Of a stretch of DNA of 64,000 nucleotides, positions 39,346 to 48,690 are shown piece by piece. The stretch comes from Microvirga terrae (lineage in GTDB: Bacteria; Pseudomonadota; Alphaproteobacteria; Rhizobiales; Beijerinckiaceae): the NCBI RefSeq assembly GCF_013307435.2, contig NZ_CP102845.1, positions 186,001 to 250,000 of the forward strand. Direction: 5' to 3'. A program made the position numbers and the translations under genes. Each line of letters opens with the position of its first letter. Within the stretch, counting starts at the first letter, position 1. The notes beneath the pieces are model-generated. The model ran no database searches. It saw only the letters and a list, made by a program, of their open reading frames with translations, and was not told where the DNA came from.

Positions 39346-40323
39346 ATGGACCAGCCCAACCTGATGTCCGCCGACGAGGACGATGACGGCCTCTTGCCCT
39401 ACCGCATCTTCTCGCGTGACGAATGGGCCCGCCTGCGCGCCGACGCGCCCATGACGCTCACCGCCGACGAGGTGGTGCAGCTGCAATCCCTCAACGATCC
39501 GATCTCCCTCGACGAGGTCGCGGCGATCTACCTGCCGCTCTCGCGCCTGCTCTCCCTCTACGTCGCGGCCACGCAGGGCCTGTTCAAGGCGACTCAGCGC
39601 TTCCTTCTGGCCGAGCAGCAGGAGAAGGTGCCCTACATCATCGGCGTGGCGGGATCGGTGGCGGTCGGCAAGTCCACCACGGCCCGCGTGCTCAAGGCGC
39701 TGCTGGCCCGCTGGCCCAACACCCCGAAGGTCGACCTCGTCACCACGGACGGGTTCCTCCTGCCGAATGCCGAGCTGACCCGGCTCAACCTCATGGAGCG
39801 CAAGGGTTTTCCGGAGAGCTACGACACCGGCAAGCTCCTGCACTTCCTGGCCGACATCAAGGCCGGCAAGCGCAACGTGAAGGCGCCGCTCTACTCCCAC
39901 CTCGTCTACGACGTGGTGCCCGGCGAGGAGACCACCGTCGACCGGCCGGACATCCTGATCGTCGAGGGCCTCAACGTGCTCCAGCCCGCGCGCATGCCCA
40001 AGGACGGCACGGCCATTCCGTTCGTGTCCGACTTCTTCGACTTCTCGGTCTATATCGACGCCGACGAGGAGGACCTGCACCGCTGGTACGTGAACCGCTT
40101 CCTGCGCCTGCGCCACACCGCCTTCCGCGATCCGCTGTCCTATTTCCGGCGTTATGCGGAACTGTCGGAGTCGGAAGCCATCACCATCGCGGACGGCTTG
40201 TGGAGCCGCATCAACCTGGTGAACCTGCAGGAGAACATCGTGCCCACCCGCCAGCGCGCGAGCTTGATCCTGAAGAAGGGCCCGAGCCACCGGATCGAGA
40301 CGGTGGCGCTGAGACGGCTCTAA
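39346..40323 (+). CDS. coaA: Pantothenate kinase, type I
   Basis: This 325-residue P-loop kinase catalyses the first step of CoA synthesis. The Walker A is [11 protein letters not shown] (100-110), and the regulatory and substrate regions [20 protein letters not shown] and [15 protein letters not shown] are conserved. I chose the ATG at 39346 over an upstream GTG because AGAGG lies about 8 bases before it. It closes the his operon in Rhizobiales and feeds CoA synthesis with coaE, which is also in this window. Confidence 0.96.
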   Translation: MDQPNLMSADEDDDGLLPYRIFSRDEWARLRADAPMTLTADEVVQLQSLNDPISLDEVAAIYLPLSRLLSLYVAATQGLFKATQRFLLAEQQEKVPYIIGVAGSVAVGKSTTARVLKALLARWPNTPKVDLVTTDGFLLPNAELTRLNLMERKGFPESYDTGKLLHFLADIKAGKRNVKAPLYSHLVYDVVPGEETTVDRPDILIVEGLNVLQPARMPKDGTAIPFVSDFFDFSVYIDADEEDLHRWYVNRFLRLRHTAFRDPLSYFRRYAELSESEAITIADGLWSRINLVNLQENIVPTRQRASLILKKGPSHRIETVALRRL

Positions 40324-40379
40324 CGGGTCCAACCATTTCTCAACCGTGAGCGTTGTGCCTCCGGATGAGGGGAGGAGCC

Positions 40380-40898
40380 ATGACGACGCACCCGGTCGAC
40401 GAAAAGCTCAAGCGCAGCGCCGAGCACGCCCAGGAAGCGGCGGAGCAGAGCCAGGAGGCCGCCGAGCAGACGCAGGAAGCGGCCGCGCACACGCAGGAAG
40501 CCGCCAAGACCACCGCCAAGGCCAGCGTGCAGATGAAGGACAGCGCGGACCGGCGCACGGAGCTGGCCGCCAACCGCACGGTCTTTGCCGCCGAGCGCAC
40601 CTACGCGGCCTGGGTGCGCACGGGTCTCGCCGCGCTCGCCTCCGGGATCGGGGCGAAGAAGCTCCTGGAGGGCGTGGTGCCGGACTGGATGATCGTCTCG
40701 ACCGGATCGATCCTGGTGCTGTTCAGCGCCTTCTGCTTCGGCTCGGCCGTGTGGCGCCAGATTTTTACGGGCTCGCAGCCGCCACACCCGGACGTGCAGC
40801 GCCTCCCGCCGTTCCTGCTGGTGCTGTTCAACGGTTTTCTCGCGCTCGTCTCGCTCGCGGCCCTGTTCGGCCTGTGGTTCGGGCGGACGGGCGGGTGA
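40380..40898 (+). CDS. DUF202 membrane protein with N-terminal Gln-Glu-Ala repeats
   Basis: This 172-residue protein has a DUF202 core with three membrane helices (about residues 78-98, 105-128 and 143-165). The conserved NRTVFAAERTYAAWVRTGLAAL starts the domain near residue 62. Before it lies a helical run of seven-residue repeats of the type Q-E-A-A-E-Q-S/T (about residues 16-45), likely a coiled coil. I chose the ATG at 40380 because GGGGAGGAGCC precedes it. DUF202 proteins are small inner-membrane proteins of unknown function, sometimes linked to stress. Confidence 0.85.
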   Translation: MTTHPVDEKLKRSAEHAQEAAEQSQEAAEQTQEAAAHTQEAAKTTAKASVQMKDSADRRTELAANRTVFAAERTYAAWVRTGLAALASGIGAKKLLEGVVPDWMIVSTGSILVLFSAFCFGSAVWRQIFTGSQPPHPDVQRLPPFLLVLFNGFLALVSLAALFGLWFGRTGG

Positions 40899-40916
40899 AG
40901 CGATCACCCTATCGGG

Positions 40917-41003
40917 TCATCACCGGCCTCGTGCCGGTGATCTCGATGCTGTGAGTCGCGGCGCACTTCGGATCGGGATGGCCGGGACAGGCCCGGCCCC
41001 GAC
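40917..41003. repeat. Double-hairpin intergenic repeat, copy 3
   Basis: TCATCACCGGCCTCGTGCCGGTGAT and GGGATGGCCGGGACAGGCCCGGCC flank a GCGGCGCACTTC spacer, the same layout as 23608-23700. It lies between the DUF202 gene and the PfkB kinase, which converge. Confidence 0.72.
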
Positions 41004-41039
41004 GGGGAGAGTATTGCCGATAAAGGGGCAGGGCGGTTC

Positions 41040-42041
41040 TTAGGACAGCAGCCCTTCCTGCTCGGCGAGCCCGCGCAGGTTCGCCTGAGGGCGGGCGCCG
41101 AGATGGCTGATGATCTCGGCGGCCGCGAGGCCCCCGAGCCGGGCGCAGTCGGTGAGGTCGAGGTTCTTCACGAGGCCGGCCAGAAAACCCGACGCGAAGA
41201 GGTCGCCGGCGCCCGTGGTGTCGACCACGCGCTCCACCGGGAAGGCCGGGACGGCCCTGGTCTCGCCCCGGCTGACGATGAGCGCGCCGTCCGCCGAGCG
41301 CGTGATCGCGCCGAGCACGTTCTCCTCGCGCAGGGCGGCGAGCGCCGTGTCGGCATCGGACGTGCCGTAGAGGCTCTGCAGCTCGTGGATGTTGGCGAAC
41401 AGGATGTCGAGGCTGCCGTCGCGCATCAGGCCCAGAAACTCGTCGCGGTAGCGGTCGACGCAGAAGGCGTCGGAGAGGGTGAGCGCCACCTTGTTGCCGG
41501 CCTCGTGGGCGATCCTGACCGCCTTGCGGAAGGCCTCCTTGGCGGCCGGCGGATCCCAGAGATAGCCTTCGAGATAGACGATGGACGAGGCGCGCACCGT
41601 GTCCGGGTTCACGTCGTCGGGGGTGAGGTTCTGGCAGGCGCCGAGATAGGTGTTCATGGTGCGCTCGCCGTCCGGCGTCACCAGGATGAAGCTGCGGGCC
41701 GTGGCGGGGCCGTCCTCGGCCGGGGTCACGTCGTAATGAACGTCGATGGCCTTGAGGTCGTGGGCGAAAAGCCGGCCCGTCTCGTCGTTCTTCACCTTGC
41801 CGATGAAGCCGGCCTTGACCCCGAAGGAGGCGACGCCCGCCGCCGTGTTGGCCCCGGAGCCGCCCGACACGATGACCGCCGGACCCATGTCGCCGTAGAG
41901 CTCCTCGGCACGGGCTTCGTCGATCAGCTGCATGGCGCCCTTGTGGACCTTCTTCTGGAGGAGGAAGGCCTCGTCCGTGTGGGCGAGCACGTCAACGATG
42001 GCGTTGCCGAGGGTGAGGACGTCGATGCGGGTCTGGGACAT
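41040..42041 (-). CDS. PfkB-family carbohydrate/adenosine kinase
   Basis: This 333-residue ribokinase-superfamily kinase has the C-terminal PfkB signature VDTTGAGDLFASGFLAGL with the catalytic Asp, and the N-terminal glycine motif SGGSGANTAAGVASFG. The sequence is closest in appearance to the adenosine/sugar kinases of Alphaproteobacteria, but the substrate (adenosine, ribose, other) cannot be fixed by eye. I chose the ATG at 42041 (MSQTRIDVLTLGNAIVD), where the domain begins; 13 codons upstream extend without homology. Confidence 0.9.
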   Translation of the reverse strand: MSQTRIDVLTLGNAIVDVLAHTDEAFLLQKKVHKGAMQLIDEARAEELYGDMGPAVIVSGGSGANTAAGVASFGVKAGFIGKVKNDETGRLFAHDLKAIDVHYDVTPAEDGPATARSFILVTPDGERTMNTYLGACQNLTPDDVNPDTVRASSIVYLEGYLWDPPAAKEAFRKAVRIAHEAGNKVALTLSDAFCVDRYRDEFLGLMRDGSLDILFANIHELQSLYGTSDADTALAALREENVLGAITRSADGALIVSRGETRAVPAFPVERVVDTTGAGDLFASGFLAGLVKNLDLTDCARLGGLAAAEIISHLGARPQANLRGLAEQEGLLS

Positions 42042-42111
42042 GAGCCACCGGGATTGAGAAAGGACGGGGCGCTTTCGCATCCGGGGCAGGGGAGGTCAAG
42101 GCGGGCGTCCG

Positions 42112-42519
42112 CTAAACCTTGTCCTGCACCGCCTGGATCGGCACCGGGGCGCGCCGCTCCCGGGTCTGCGCCCGGTCGAGAATGGCCAGCATCTGCTCGA
42201 GTTCGGCCTCCGAGAGGGAGCGGATCTCACGGGCGAGGCGGTTGGCGAGCAGGGTCGCCCGAGGGTCGCCGCCAGCCGTGTCGATCTTCACCCGGGGGTC
42301 GGACAGGTCGGCGAGGCGCGTCAGTTCGTCGGCCTCGTCCCAGATGATGTGGAAATATTGCAGGACGCCCTGGATCAGCGCCCAGGTGGGCTTGCCGCGC
42401 TCGCCGCGCTCGAGGGCCGAGAGATAGGCGCTCGACACGCCGAGATGGGCGGCCATGTCCTTCAACATCCGCCCGCGCTCCTGGCGCAGCTGCCGTACTC
42501 GTTCGCCGAAGGGAGTCAT
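42112..42519 (-). CDS. XRE-family HTH regulator
   Basis: This 135-residue regulator has an N-terminal HTH of the Cro/C1 type (FGERVRQLRQERGRMLKDMAAHLGVSS, then SALERGERGKPTWAL). A C-terminal helix (SLSEAELEQMLAILDRAQ) may serve dimerisation. I chose the ATG at 42519 because it starts at MTPFGERV. It lies 4 bases after the Smr gene and is the last gene of the tim44-like/mltA/smr/HTH run. Its targets are unknown. Confidence 0.85.
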   Translation of the reverse strand: MTPFGERVRQLRQERGRMLKDMAAHLGVSSAYLSALERGERGKPTWALIQGVLQYFHIIWDEADELTRLADLSDPRVKIDTAGGDPRATLLANRLAREIRSLSEAELEQMLAILDRAQTRERRAPVPIQAVQDKV

Positions 42520-42523
42520 CCGT

Positions 42524-43078
42524 CTATCCCGCGCCCCGCCGGCGGCGGAGCCTGACATAGAGTGCACCGGATCCGCCGTGCTGGGGAGAGGCCTCCTCGA
42601 AGCCGACCACCAGGGAGCGCAGGTCTGGCAGGCGCAGCCAATGCGGCACCATGCGCCGCAGCACGCCCCGTTCCTCGACGAGGCCGGAACTGACGGCCGC
42701 GCCCCCCTTGCCGGTGATCACGAGCACGAGCCCGTGGCCGGAGCCCTGCGCCCGATGGAGGAAGCGCAGAAGAGCGAAATGGGCCTCCTCCTGGCGCATC
42801 CCGTGCAGGTCGATGACGCTGTCCACGTCCTTGCGGCCGCGCCGCAGGGCCTGGAGGGTCCTGCGCTCCACCGGAGCGAGCGGCGGCAGGGCCGGCTTCG
42901 GAGGCGGGAGCGGGGCCGGAACGGGCGCGGGAGCGGCGACCTGCGGGGCCGGGGCGGCTCGGTCCCCCGGCTCGGGCGTCAGGCGCTTGCCCGCCATGGG
43001 CTTCACGTGCCGGGCCACATGGGACCAGAGCCGCTTCTCCTCGGGGCTGAGCTGGCGCGTGCGGCTTTTTCTGGTCAT
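42524..43078 (-). CDS. Smr-domain protein
   Basis: This 184-residue protein has a C-terminal Smr domain (about residues 90-175) with the diagnostic DLHGMRQEEAHFALLRFL and the TGKG motif in VITGKGGAA. The N terminus is basic and then Pro/Ala-rich (about 35-70). Smr domains nick or bind nucleic acids (RNase or DNase, in MutS2 and stand-alone SmrA/SmrB). Here it is a stand-alone MutS-free form. It overlaps the mltA stop by 4 bases. Confidence 0.88.
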   Translation of the reverse strand: MTRKSRTRQLSPEEKRLWSHVARHVKPMAGKRLTPEPGDRAAPAPQVAAPAPVPAPLPPPKPALPPLAPVERRTLQALRRGRKDVDSVIDLHGMRQEEAHFALLRFLHRAQGSGHGLVLVITGKGGAAVSSGLVEERGVLRRMVPHWLRLPDLRSLVVGFEEASPQHGGSGALYVRLRRRRGAG

Positions 43079-44244
43079 GAACGGGGTTTGGGCTGCAGGA
43101 CCACGAAGCGCACGGGATGGCGCAGGAGGCCGGCGCGGCGCCCCGCCTCGGCGCCGCTGCCGAAGAAGAAGTCGCCCCGCGCCGGGCCGACGATGGCCGA
43201 GCCCGTATCCTGGGCGATCATCAGCCGCCGCAGGGGTTCGGTCCTGTCGAGGGCGAGGGGCAATTCTCCGTCGAGCCAGACGGGCAGGCCGTAGGCCCAG
43301 AGGGACCGGTCGACCGCGAGGCTGCGGCCGGGCACGAGCGGGATGCCGGCCCCGCCGATCGGCCCGTCCGCGGGCGCAAGCTCGCTCGCCTCGCGGAAGA
43401 AGATGTAGGATTGATTCTGCCGCATCAGGGCCTTGGCGGGCTCCGGATGGTCCTTCAGCCAGCCCATGAGCCTGTCGAGCGTCATGGTCTCCAGATCCAT
43501 CTCGCCCCGCTGGACCAGCAGGCGACCGATCGACGTGTAGGGCCGCCCGTTGCGTCCCGCATAGGCGACGCGCATCACCGTGCCGTCGGAGAGCCTGATG
43601 CGGGCGGAGCCCTGGACATGGATGATGAAGGCCTCCCCGGGCTCGCGCAGATACACGATGGGCCTCGCGCGGGCGCCCAGGGCGCCCGCCTCGATGGCGG
43701 CGCGGTCCGGATAGGGCTCGTATCCGTTCTTCGTAAGCCTCGCGGCCTGGAGGCCTTTGTCCAGACCCGGCAAGGTTTCCCCTTGAGGAACGGTGACGAG
43801 ATCCGCGGGCCGGTCGAGCAGGGGCACCCGATAAACGGCGTCGGGCGCGCGCGAACCCTGGAATTCAGGCTCGTAATAACCGGTGAGAAAACCGCCGCCG
43901 GAACGGGGCGTGACGGCGACGGGCTGAAAATGGGCCTCGAAGAATCGGCGCGCCTCGGCGGGCGACGGCTCGGGGTTCCTCAGGGCCGCGCGGCAGACGG
44001 TCAGAAGGTCGTGCTGCGGCGGCTGGGCCGGGCGCAGGGCGGCGGCAGCGCCGTCCAGGGCGCGACAGGAGCGGAGAAAGGCCCGGTACGCGGCCGCATG
44101 ATCGTCGGCTTCCCAGCCGGCAAGCGCCGCGAAGGGCAGGGGCTCCAGGCGCGCCTGATCCTGCAGCGCCGCAGCCGCTCCGGCGGACATGTTTAAGCCC
44201 CAGGCGAGAGAACAGGCGAGGAGAGCCCGCGCGGCATGCCTCAT
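43075..44244 (-). CDS. mltA: Membrane-bound lytic murein transglycosylase A
   Basis: This 389-residue lytic transglycosylase cleaves peptidoglycan with 1,6-anhydro product formation. A signal peptide covers about residues 1-25 (ALLACSLAWGLNMSAGAAAA). The MltA fold starts near GGGFLTGYYEPEFQGS, and the C-terminal 3D-like region ending in DTGSAIVGPARGDFFFGSG supplies the catalytic aspartate. There is no lipobox cysteine, so it is probably periplasmic rather than a lipoprotein. It overlaps the Tim44-like stop by 4 bases. Confidence 0.93.
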   Translation of the reverse strand: MRHAARALLACSLAWGLNMSAGAAAALQDQARLEPLPFAALAGWEADDHAAAYRAFLRSCRALDGAAAALRPAQPPQHDLLTVCRAALRNPEPSPAEARRFFEAHFQPVAVTPRSGGGFLTGYYEPEFQGSRAPDAVYRVPLLDRPADLVTVPQGETLPGLDKGLQAARLTKNGYEPYPDRAAIEAGALGARARPIVYLREPGEAFIIHVQGSARIRLSDGTVMRVAYAGRNGRPYTSIGRLLVQRGEMDLETMTLDRLMGWLKDHPEPAKALMRQNQSYIFFREASELAPADGPIGGAGIPLVPGRSLAVDRSLWAYGLPVWLDGELPLALDRTEPLRRLMIAQDTGSAIVGPARGDFFFGSGAEAGRRAGLLRHPVRFVVLQPKPRS

Positions 44245-44963
44245 TGCCCCGCTTCGGTGGCCACGAGCTGCCAGTTGGGATCACGGCTGCCGAGCGTGCG
44301 GGCGAAGGTCCACACGTCGGTGACGTCGGCCACGGTCTCCGGGCTGCCGTCGACCACGGTTCCCGAAGCGTCGCGCGTCGCGGTGATCAGCTTGGACAGG
44401 AAGCGGACCACGATCTGGGCCGTCTTGCCCTGAAGCTCGGCTCCGGCCATCTCGGCCTTGTCGATGGACACGAAGGTGGTCTCGACCGTCTCGCCCCGGC
44501 GCTCGCGCTCGGTGATGGCCCGCTCGAAGCCCTCGTAGACGTCGCGGGAGAGGAGATCCTTCAGAGTCCGGCGGTCGCCCTGCGCGAAAGCCGTGACGAT
44601 CATCTCATAGGCCGACTTGGCCCCTTCGAGGAACTGAGCCGGGTCGAAATTCGGCTCGGCGCGGGCAATGCCGTCCAGCGCCTGGGCCGTGGTCGAACCG
44701 GGCTCGGCAATGCCCTTCCAGCGCTCGGCGGCCGGAACCTCGGCGGCGGGACGGGCTCCGTTGGCGCCGGGCAGGCGCACCACATTGTGATCGGGCTCGG
44801 CCGGCGCATTGCCGGGGCGAAGCGGCGCATCCCGGCGCGACATCGGGTCGAAGGGGGGCTGCTCGTTGCCGGTCTTCTGTCCGAGAACGGAGCGCAGACG
44901 CCAGATCACGAAAACGGCCAGTACAATGAAAATGAGGGTCGTGATGTCGAAGGAATCCTGCAT
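44241..44963 (-). CDS. Tim44/TimA-like membrane-anchored protein
   Basis: This 240-residue protein has an N-terminal helix (about residues 7-24; ITTLIFIVLAVFVIWRLR), a disordered linker and a Tim44-like domain (about 95-240; FLEGAKSAYEMIVTAFAQGDRRTLKDLLSRDVYEGFERAI). The mitochondrial Tim44 C-terminal domain shares this fold; bacterial TimA is proposed to act at the inner membrane. I chose the ATG at 44963 because the anchor starts there. It is first in the operon with mltA, and is divergent from secB across 262 bases (44964-45225), where I see only promoter-type sequence. Confidence 0.88.
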   Translation of the reverse strand: MQDSFDITTLIFIVLAVFVIWRLRSVLGQKTGNEQPPFDPMSRRDAPLRPGNAPAEPDHNVVRLPGANGARPAAEVPAAERWKGIAEPGSTTAQALDGIARAEPNFDPAQFLEGAKSAYEMIVTAFAQGDRRTLKDLLSRDVYEGFERAITERERRGETVETTFVSIDKAEMAGAELQGKTAQIVVRFLSKLITATRDASGTVVDGSPETVADVTDVWTFARTLGSRDPNWQLVATEAGQ

Positions 44964-45225
44964 CGTCGATCCGTTGTGAGCCTGCCCGCGCCCGGTTGTC
45001 GCCGGGCGTTGTGTCGAGGAGGTGAAGGTGTCATCCTTCGCATATGGGGTCTTGAGGTCGTAACATCCACCTCCGGCCCCGACAAGCAAATGAGTCGGCT
45101 GAAATCTTGCTTCGTGTAGGAGAAGCTGATAGCGCGAAGACCCATGGCCCGAAGCGAGCCGGCGCTTTGCCTGACGACGTGTTCCGTCCGGGCCCCACAA
45201 GACACCCCTGAGGGAGCATGAACCC

Positions 45226-45705
45226 ATGGCCGAGAACCCGGCAAACAACGGAGCGCCCGCGCTCAACGCCCTTGCGCAGTACTGCAAGGACTTTTCCTTC
45301 GAGAACCCCAACGCGCCCCGCTCCCTGCAGCAGCAATCGGAAGGCCCGCAGATCAACCTGCAGGTCAACGTAAACGCCAAGCAGCTCGCCGAGGCCGATT
45401 TCGAGGTCGACCTCACCCTCGAGGGCGATGCCAAGATCGGCGGCAAGGAGGTGCTGTTCGCCTTCGAGCTGACCTATTCGGGCGTGTTCCGGATCCAGAA
45501 CATCCCGCAGGAGCAGCTGCACCCGGTCGTGATGATCGAATGCCCCCGCCTGCTCTTCCCGTTCGCCCGCCAGATGGTGGCCGACGCGGTGCGCAACGGC
45601 GGCTTCCCGCCCCTCTACATCGACCCGATCGACTTCGTCGCTCTCTATCGCCAGCGCGCCGCCGAGGTGCAGGGCCAGCAGAACGGCGGCCAGACCCTGT
45701 CGTAA
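45226..45705 (+). CDS. secB: Protein-export chaperone SecB
   Basis: This 159-residue tetrameric chaperone keeps preproteins unfolded and delivers them to SecA. The core [24 protein letters not shown] (residues 44-67) and the C-terminal [32 protein letters not shown] are diagnostic. The ATG follows GGGAG. The short C-terminal tail lacks the zinc-binding basic end of E. coli SecB. An intrinsic terminator follows the stop. Confidence 0.97.
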   Translation: MAENPANNGAPALNALAQYCKDFSFENPNAPRSLQQQSEGPQINLQVNVNAKQLAEADFEVDLTLEGDAKIGGKEVLFAFELTYSGVFRIQNIPQEQLHPVVMIECPRLLFPFARQMVADAVRNGGFPPLYIDPIDFVALYRQRAAEVQGQQNGGQTLS

Positions 45706-45734
45706 GCGGTCGGTCGCGTTCCACCATGTGGATC

Positions 45735-45765
45735 GGGCGAGGCGGGCGACCGCCTCGCCCTTTTT
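45735..45765 (+). terminator. Intrinsic terminator of secB
   Basis: GGGCGAGGCGG (45735-45745) and CCGCCTCGCCC (45750-45760) form an 11-bp stem with a GCGA loop, followed by five T. Confidence 0.88.
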
Positions 45766-45811
45766 GTGCCGCGTACCCCTTCAGAGATCGGCCGAACGTC
45801 GACCCCGTTCC

Positions 45812-45840
45812 TCATCACCGGCACAAGGCCGGCATGACGT
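45812..45840. repeat. Half-copy of the double-hairpin repeat
   Basis: TCATCACCGGCACAAGGCCGGCATGACGT resembles one arm set of the family fused to the other arm's end. It lies between the convergent secB and dnaQ genes. Confidence 0.45.
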
Positions 45841-45863
45841 CGAGGATCGAGCTCGCATTGAGA

Positions 45864-46589
45864 TCAGGAGGACGCCTCGGGTGTCGTTTCTCCGAGATAC
45901 TCGCGCCAGAGGGCGCTGGGCCCCAGCGACTGGATGAAGGCCTCGTGCGCCGCGCGCTCGGCCTCGGTCAGACGTGAGATCAGGGTGCGCGGACGCGCAT
46001 CGCGATCCGAGGTCGTCCCCGCCAGGGCCGCACCGGCCCGGGCGGCGGGCTGCAGCGACAGGTCGAAGCCCACCTGTTTCCCACCGATCAGCTCGATATA
46101 GACCTCGGCCAGGATCTCGGCGTCGAGGAGCGCCCCGTGCTTGGTGCGCCGGGAATTGTCGATCCCGTAGCGGGAGCAGAGCGCATCCAGGTTGTTCGCA
46201 GCACCCGGGTGCTTGCGCCGGGCCATCGAGAGCGTGTCGACCGCGTCGGACAGGACGAACTGCGGGTGCCCGGTGCGGGCGAATTCCGCATTGAGGAAGC
46301 CGATGTCGAAGGCCGCGTTGTGAATGACCAGGCGGGCGTCGCGGACGAACGCCGCGAACTCGTCGGCCACGGCGGCGAAGACCGGCTTGTCCTTGAGGAA
46401 TTCGTCGGAGAGCCCGTGCACCGCGAAGGCGCCGGGCGAGACCGGGCATTCGGGGTTGATGTAGACGTGGTAGCTCTTGCCCGTGGGGATGTGGTTGAGA
46501 AGCTCGACGCAGCCGATTTCGATCACCCGGTCGCCGTTCGCATGACTGGTGCCGGTGGTTTCGGTATCGAGAACGATTTCACGCAACAT
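45864..46589 (-). CDS. dnaQ: DNA polymerase III subunit epsilon
   Basis: This 241-residue DEDDh exonuclease is the proofreading subunit of Pol III. Exo I is VLDTETTG (D8, E10), Exo II is HNAAFDIGFLN, and Exo III is HGALLDAEILAEVY with the general-base His. The C-terminal tail mediates alpha-subunit binding. It is last in the coaE/aroE/maf/ppsR run, which runs leftward from the origin. The start is 7 bases from the coaE stop. Confidence 0.96.
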   Translation of the reverse strand: MLREIVLDTETTGTSHANGDRVIEIGCVELLNHIPTGKSYHVYINPECPVSPGAFAVHGLSDEFLKDKPVFAAVADEFAAFVRDARLVIHNAAFDIGFLNAEFARTGHPQFVLSDAVDTLSMARRKHPGAANNLDALCSRYGIDNSRRTKHGALLDAEILAEVYIELIGGKQVGFDLSLQPAARAGAALAGTTSDRDARPRTLISRLTEAERAAHEAFIQSLGPSALWREYLGETTPEASS

Positions 46590-46596
46590 GGATGGC

Positions 46597-47211
46597 TCAC
46601 TCTGACTCGAAAGGGCGCCGCCGGCCCGGGCGGCCGGCGAGACAGGCGAGAACCGACCGCACCTGCGCCTCGGCGGAGGCGAAGCCGCGGCTGGTATCGA
46701 CCAGGAAATGGGCCCTGGCCCGTTTGTCCCCGTCTTTCATCTGCTTGTCCAGGATGGCATGAAACTTTTCGTCCGTCATGCCGGGCCGGGCGAGCACCCG
46801 GGCGCGCTGAACGGACGCAGGCGCCGTGACCACGAGAACCGCGTCGCAGCGCCTCTCGCCGCCGGTCTCGAACAGGAGCGGGATGTCCAGCACGGCGAGC
46901 GGCGACTGGGCCGAGACCCGCGCAAGGAAGGCCTCCTCCTCGCCCCGCACCAGCGGATGCACGATGGCCTCGAGCTGCCTCATGCGGGCCGGATCGTTGA
47001 GGACGGCCGCGCCGAGCCGCGCACGGTCGACCGCGCCGTCGGTCACGGTGCCGGGAAAGGCCCGGTCGATCAGCGGCACAGCGCGGCCCCGGTAGAGCCT
47101 GTGCACGGTGGCGTCCGCGTCGTGAACCGGCACGCCGAGCCGCCGGAAGAGATCGGCCGTGGCCGATTTCCCCATCCCGATGGAACCGGTGAGGCCGAGC
47201 ACGAAGGTCAT
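46597..47211 (-). CDS. coaE: Dephospho-CoA kinase
   Basis: This 204-residue P-loop kinase carries out the last step of CoA synthesis. The Walker A is GLTGSIGMGKS (6-16), and the lid and substrate motifs PLLFETGGERRCDAVLVVTAP are conserved. The N-terminal MTFVLGLTGSIGMGKSATADLFRRLG is canonical. It overlaps aroE by 4 bases. The C-terminal extension after DTSRGFASAEAQV is short and ends in a basic stretch. Confidence 0.96.
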   Translation of the reverse strand: MTFVLGLTGSIGMGKSATADLFRRLGVPVHDADATVHRLYRGRAVPLIDRAFPGTVTDGAVDRARLGAAVLNDPARMRQLEAIVHPLVRGEEEAFLARVSAQSPLAVLDIPLLFETGGERRCDAVLVVTAPASVQRARVLARPGMTDEKFHAILDKQMKDGDKRARAHFLVDTSRGFASAEAQVRSVLACLAGRPGRRRPFESE

Positions 47212-48056
47212 CGGTGTCCCTCGATGTCGGCGAGGATCAGGGCCCGCAGCTCCGGCGTCACCTCGGGGGTCACGCCGAACCAGCGCCGGAAGCCCGGCAC
47301 GGCCTGGTGCAGCAGCATGCCGAGACCGTCGACCGTTCTCAGGTTCTGCGCCGCCGCGGCCGCGAGCAGGGGGGTCGCGAGCGGAACGTACACGATGTCG
47401 GCCACGGCGGCGTTGCGCGGGGCCCGGGCGAGATCGAGGGCGAGCGGCGGCTGGCCGGCCATGCCCAGCGACGTGGTGTTGACGATCAGCCGGGCATGGG
47501 GGATCACCCGCGGCAGCGCTTCCCAGGCCGAGGTCTCAAGTCCGACCGGACTCCCGGGCCTGAGATCGGCGACCAGATCCTCGGCCTTGGACGAGGTGCG
47601 GTTCGCCACGAAGATGCGCTTCAGGGGCCTGTCCTGGAGGCCGGCCACCACGGCCCGCGCGGCTCCGCCGGCGCCGAGCACGAGAGCAGTTTCCACCTCC
47701 TGTTCCCAGCCCGTCCCCAGGCTCCCGTCGAGATGGGCCATGAAGCCGGCGACGTCCGTGTTGTCGCCCCAGAGCACCCCGTCGTCGATCCAGAGGGTGT
47801 TCACGGCGCCCACGCGCTGCGCCTGCGCGGTGCGGCGCTCCACATTCAGGAAAGCCATCTCCTTGTGCGGGATGGTGACATTGCCGCCGGCAAAGCCCCG
47901 GGACGGGAAGTCCTTCAGAAAATCCCCGAAATCCACAGGCGCCACGTCGATGCGCTCATAGGAGCCGTCGAGCCCGTACCGCTTCAGCCAGTAGCCATGG
48001 ATCAGGGGCGAGCGGGAATGCTTGATCGGATGGCCGACGACGAAGGCCTTCGTCAT
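47208..48056 (-). CDS. aroE: Shikimate dehydrogenase
   Basis: This 282-residue NADP-dependent dehydrogenase reduces 3-dehydroshikimate. The active-site lysine is in GGNVTIPHKEMAF, and the paired aspartate is in WGDNTDVAGFM. The N-terminal substrate motif KHSRSPLIHGYWL is intact, and the Rossmann nucleotide motif VLGAGGAARAV is present. It is 12 bases after maf. It belongs to the chorismate pathway; no other pathway gene is near. Confidence 0.96.
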   Translation of the reverse strand: MTKAFVVGHPIKHSRSPLIHGYWLKRYGLDGSYERIDVAPVDFGDFLKDFPSRGFAGGNVTIPHKEMAFLNVERRTAQAQRVGAVNTLWIDDGVLWGDNTDVAGFMAHLDGSLGTGWEQEVETALVLGAGGAARAVVAGLQDRPLKRIFVANRTSSKAEDLVADLRPGSPVGLETSAWEALPRVIPHARLIVNTTSLGMAGQPPLALDLARAPRNAAVADIVYVPLATPLLAAAAAQNLRTVDGLGMLLHQAVPGFRRWFGVTPEVTPELRALILADIEGHR

Positions 48057-48068
48057 GGAACAGGGTCC

Positions 48069-48686
48069 TTAAAGGGCGAGGCAGCCGAGGCGGCGCAGGG
48101 AGGCGAGAAGCGGCAGGAGAGGGAGCCCCAGGATGGTCGAATGGTCCCCCTCGACCGCCTCGAACAGATGAACCCCGAATCCTTCGAGCTGGTAAACCCC
48201 GACACTCCTGAGCACGTCGGGCCCGGCGAGGTCGAGATAGAGCTCGACCGCCTCCTCGGTCAGAGGCCGCATGGTCAGATGGGCGGTGCCGAGAATGCGC
48301 TCGACCACCTGGCCGCCGATCGCGAGAGCGCCCGCGGAATGGAGCGCGTGGCGCCGCCCGGACAGGGCCATCAGCTGGGCCTCCGCGGCCGGGCGATCCG
48401 CCGGCTTGTGAAACACCCGGCCCTCGCAGGCGAGCACCTGGTCGGCTCCGATCACCACCCGGTCCGGATGGCGGCGGCTGACGGCGAGCGCCTTTTCCTC
48501 GGCGAGGCGGGCGGCGAGCGCCGGCGGATCGAGGCCCTCATGGACGGCCGCGTGCTCGACGGCCCGCTCGTCGATGGCGGAATCCTGAGTTTCGACCGGC
48601 AGGCCTGCGCTCACGAGCAGGGCGAGCCGCGTCGCACTCATGGACGCGAGGAGGAGCTTGTCGGAAGGGGTCCAGAGTGCCGGCAT
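48069..48686 (-). CDS. maf: Maf-family nucleotide pyrophosphatase
   Basis: This 205-residue Maf/YceF-type enzyme is a house-cleaning pyrophosphatase for modified nucleotides. The N-terminal motif LLLASMSATRLALLVSAGL corresponds to the family LASxSxxR motif. The catalytic Asp is in VVIGADQVLACEG. I chose the ATG at 48686, giving MPALWTPSDKLLLAS, 4 bases after ppsR; a TTG at 48701 would overlap ppsR and add five residues. Whether it acts on dTTP/UTP (YhdE type) or m7GTP (YceF type) is uncertain; the serine-rich loop favours the YceF type. Confidence 0.9.
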   Translation of the reverse strand: MPALWTPSDKLLLASMSATRLALLVSAGLPVETQDSAIDERAVEHAAVHEGLDPPALAARLAEEKALAVSRRHPDRVVIGADQVLACEGRVFHKPADRPAAEAQLMALSGRRHALHSAGALAIGGQVVERILGTAHLTMRPLTEEAVELYLDLAGPDVLRSVGVYQLEGFGVHLFEAVEGDHSTILGLPLLPLLASLRRLGCLAL

Positions 48687-48690
48687 GGGC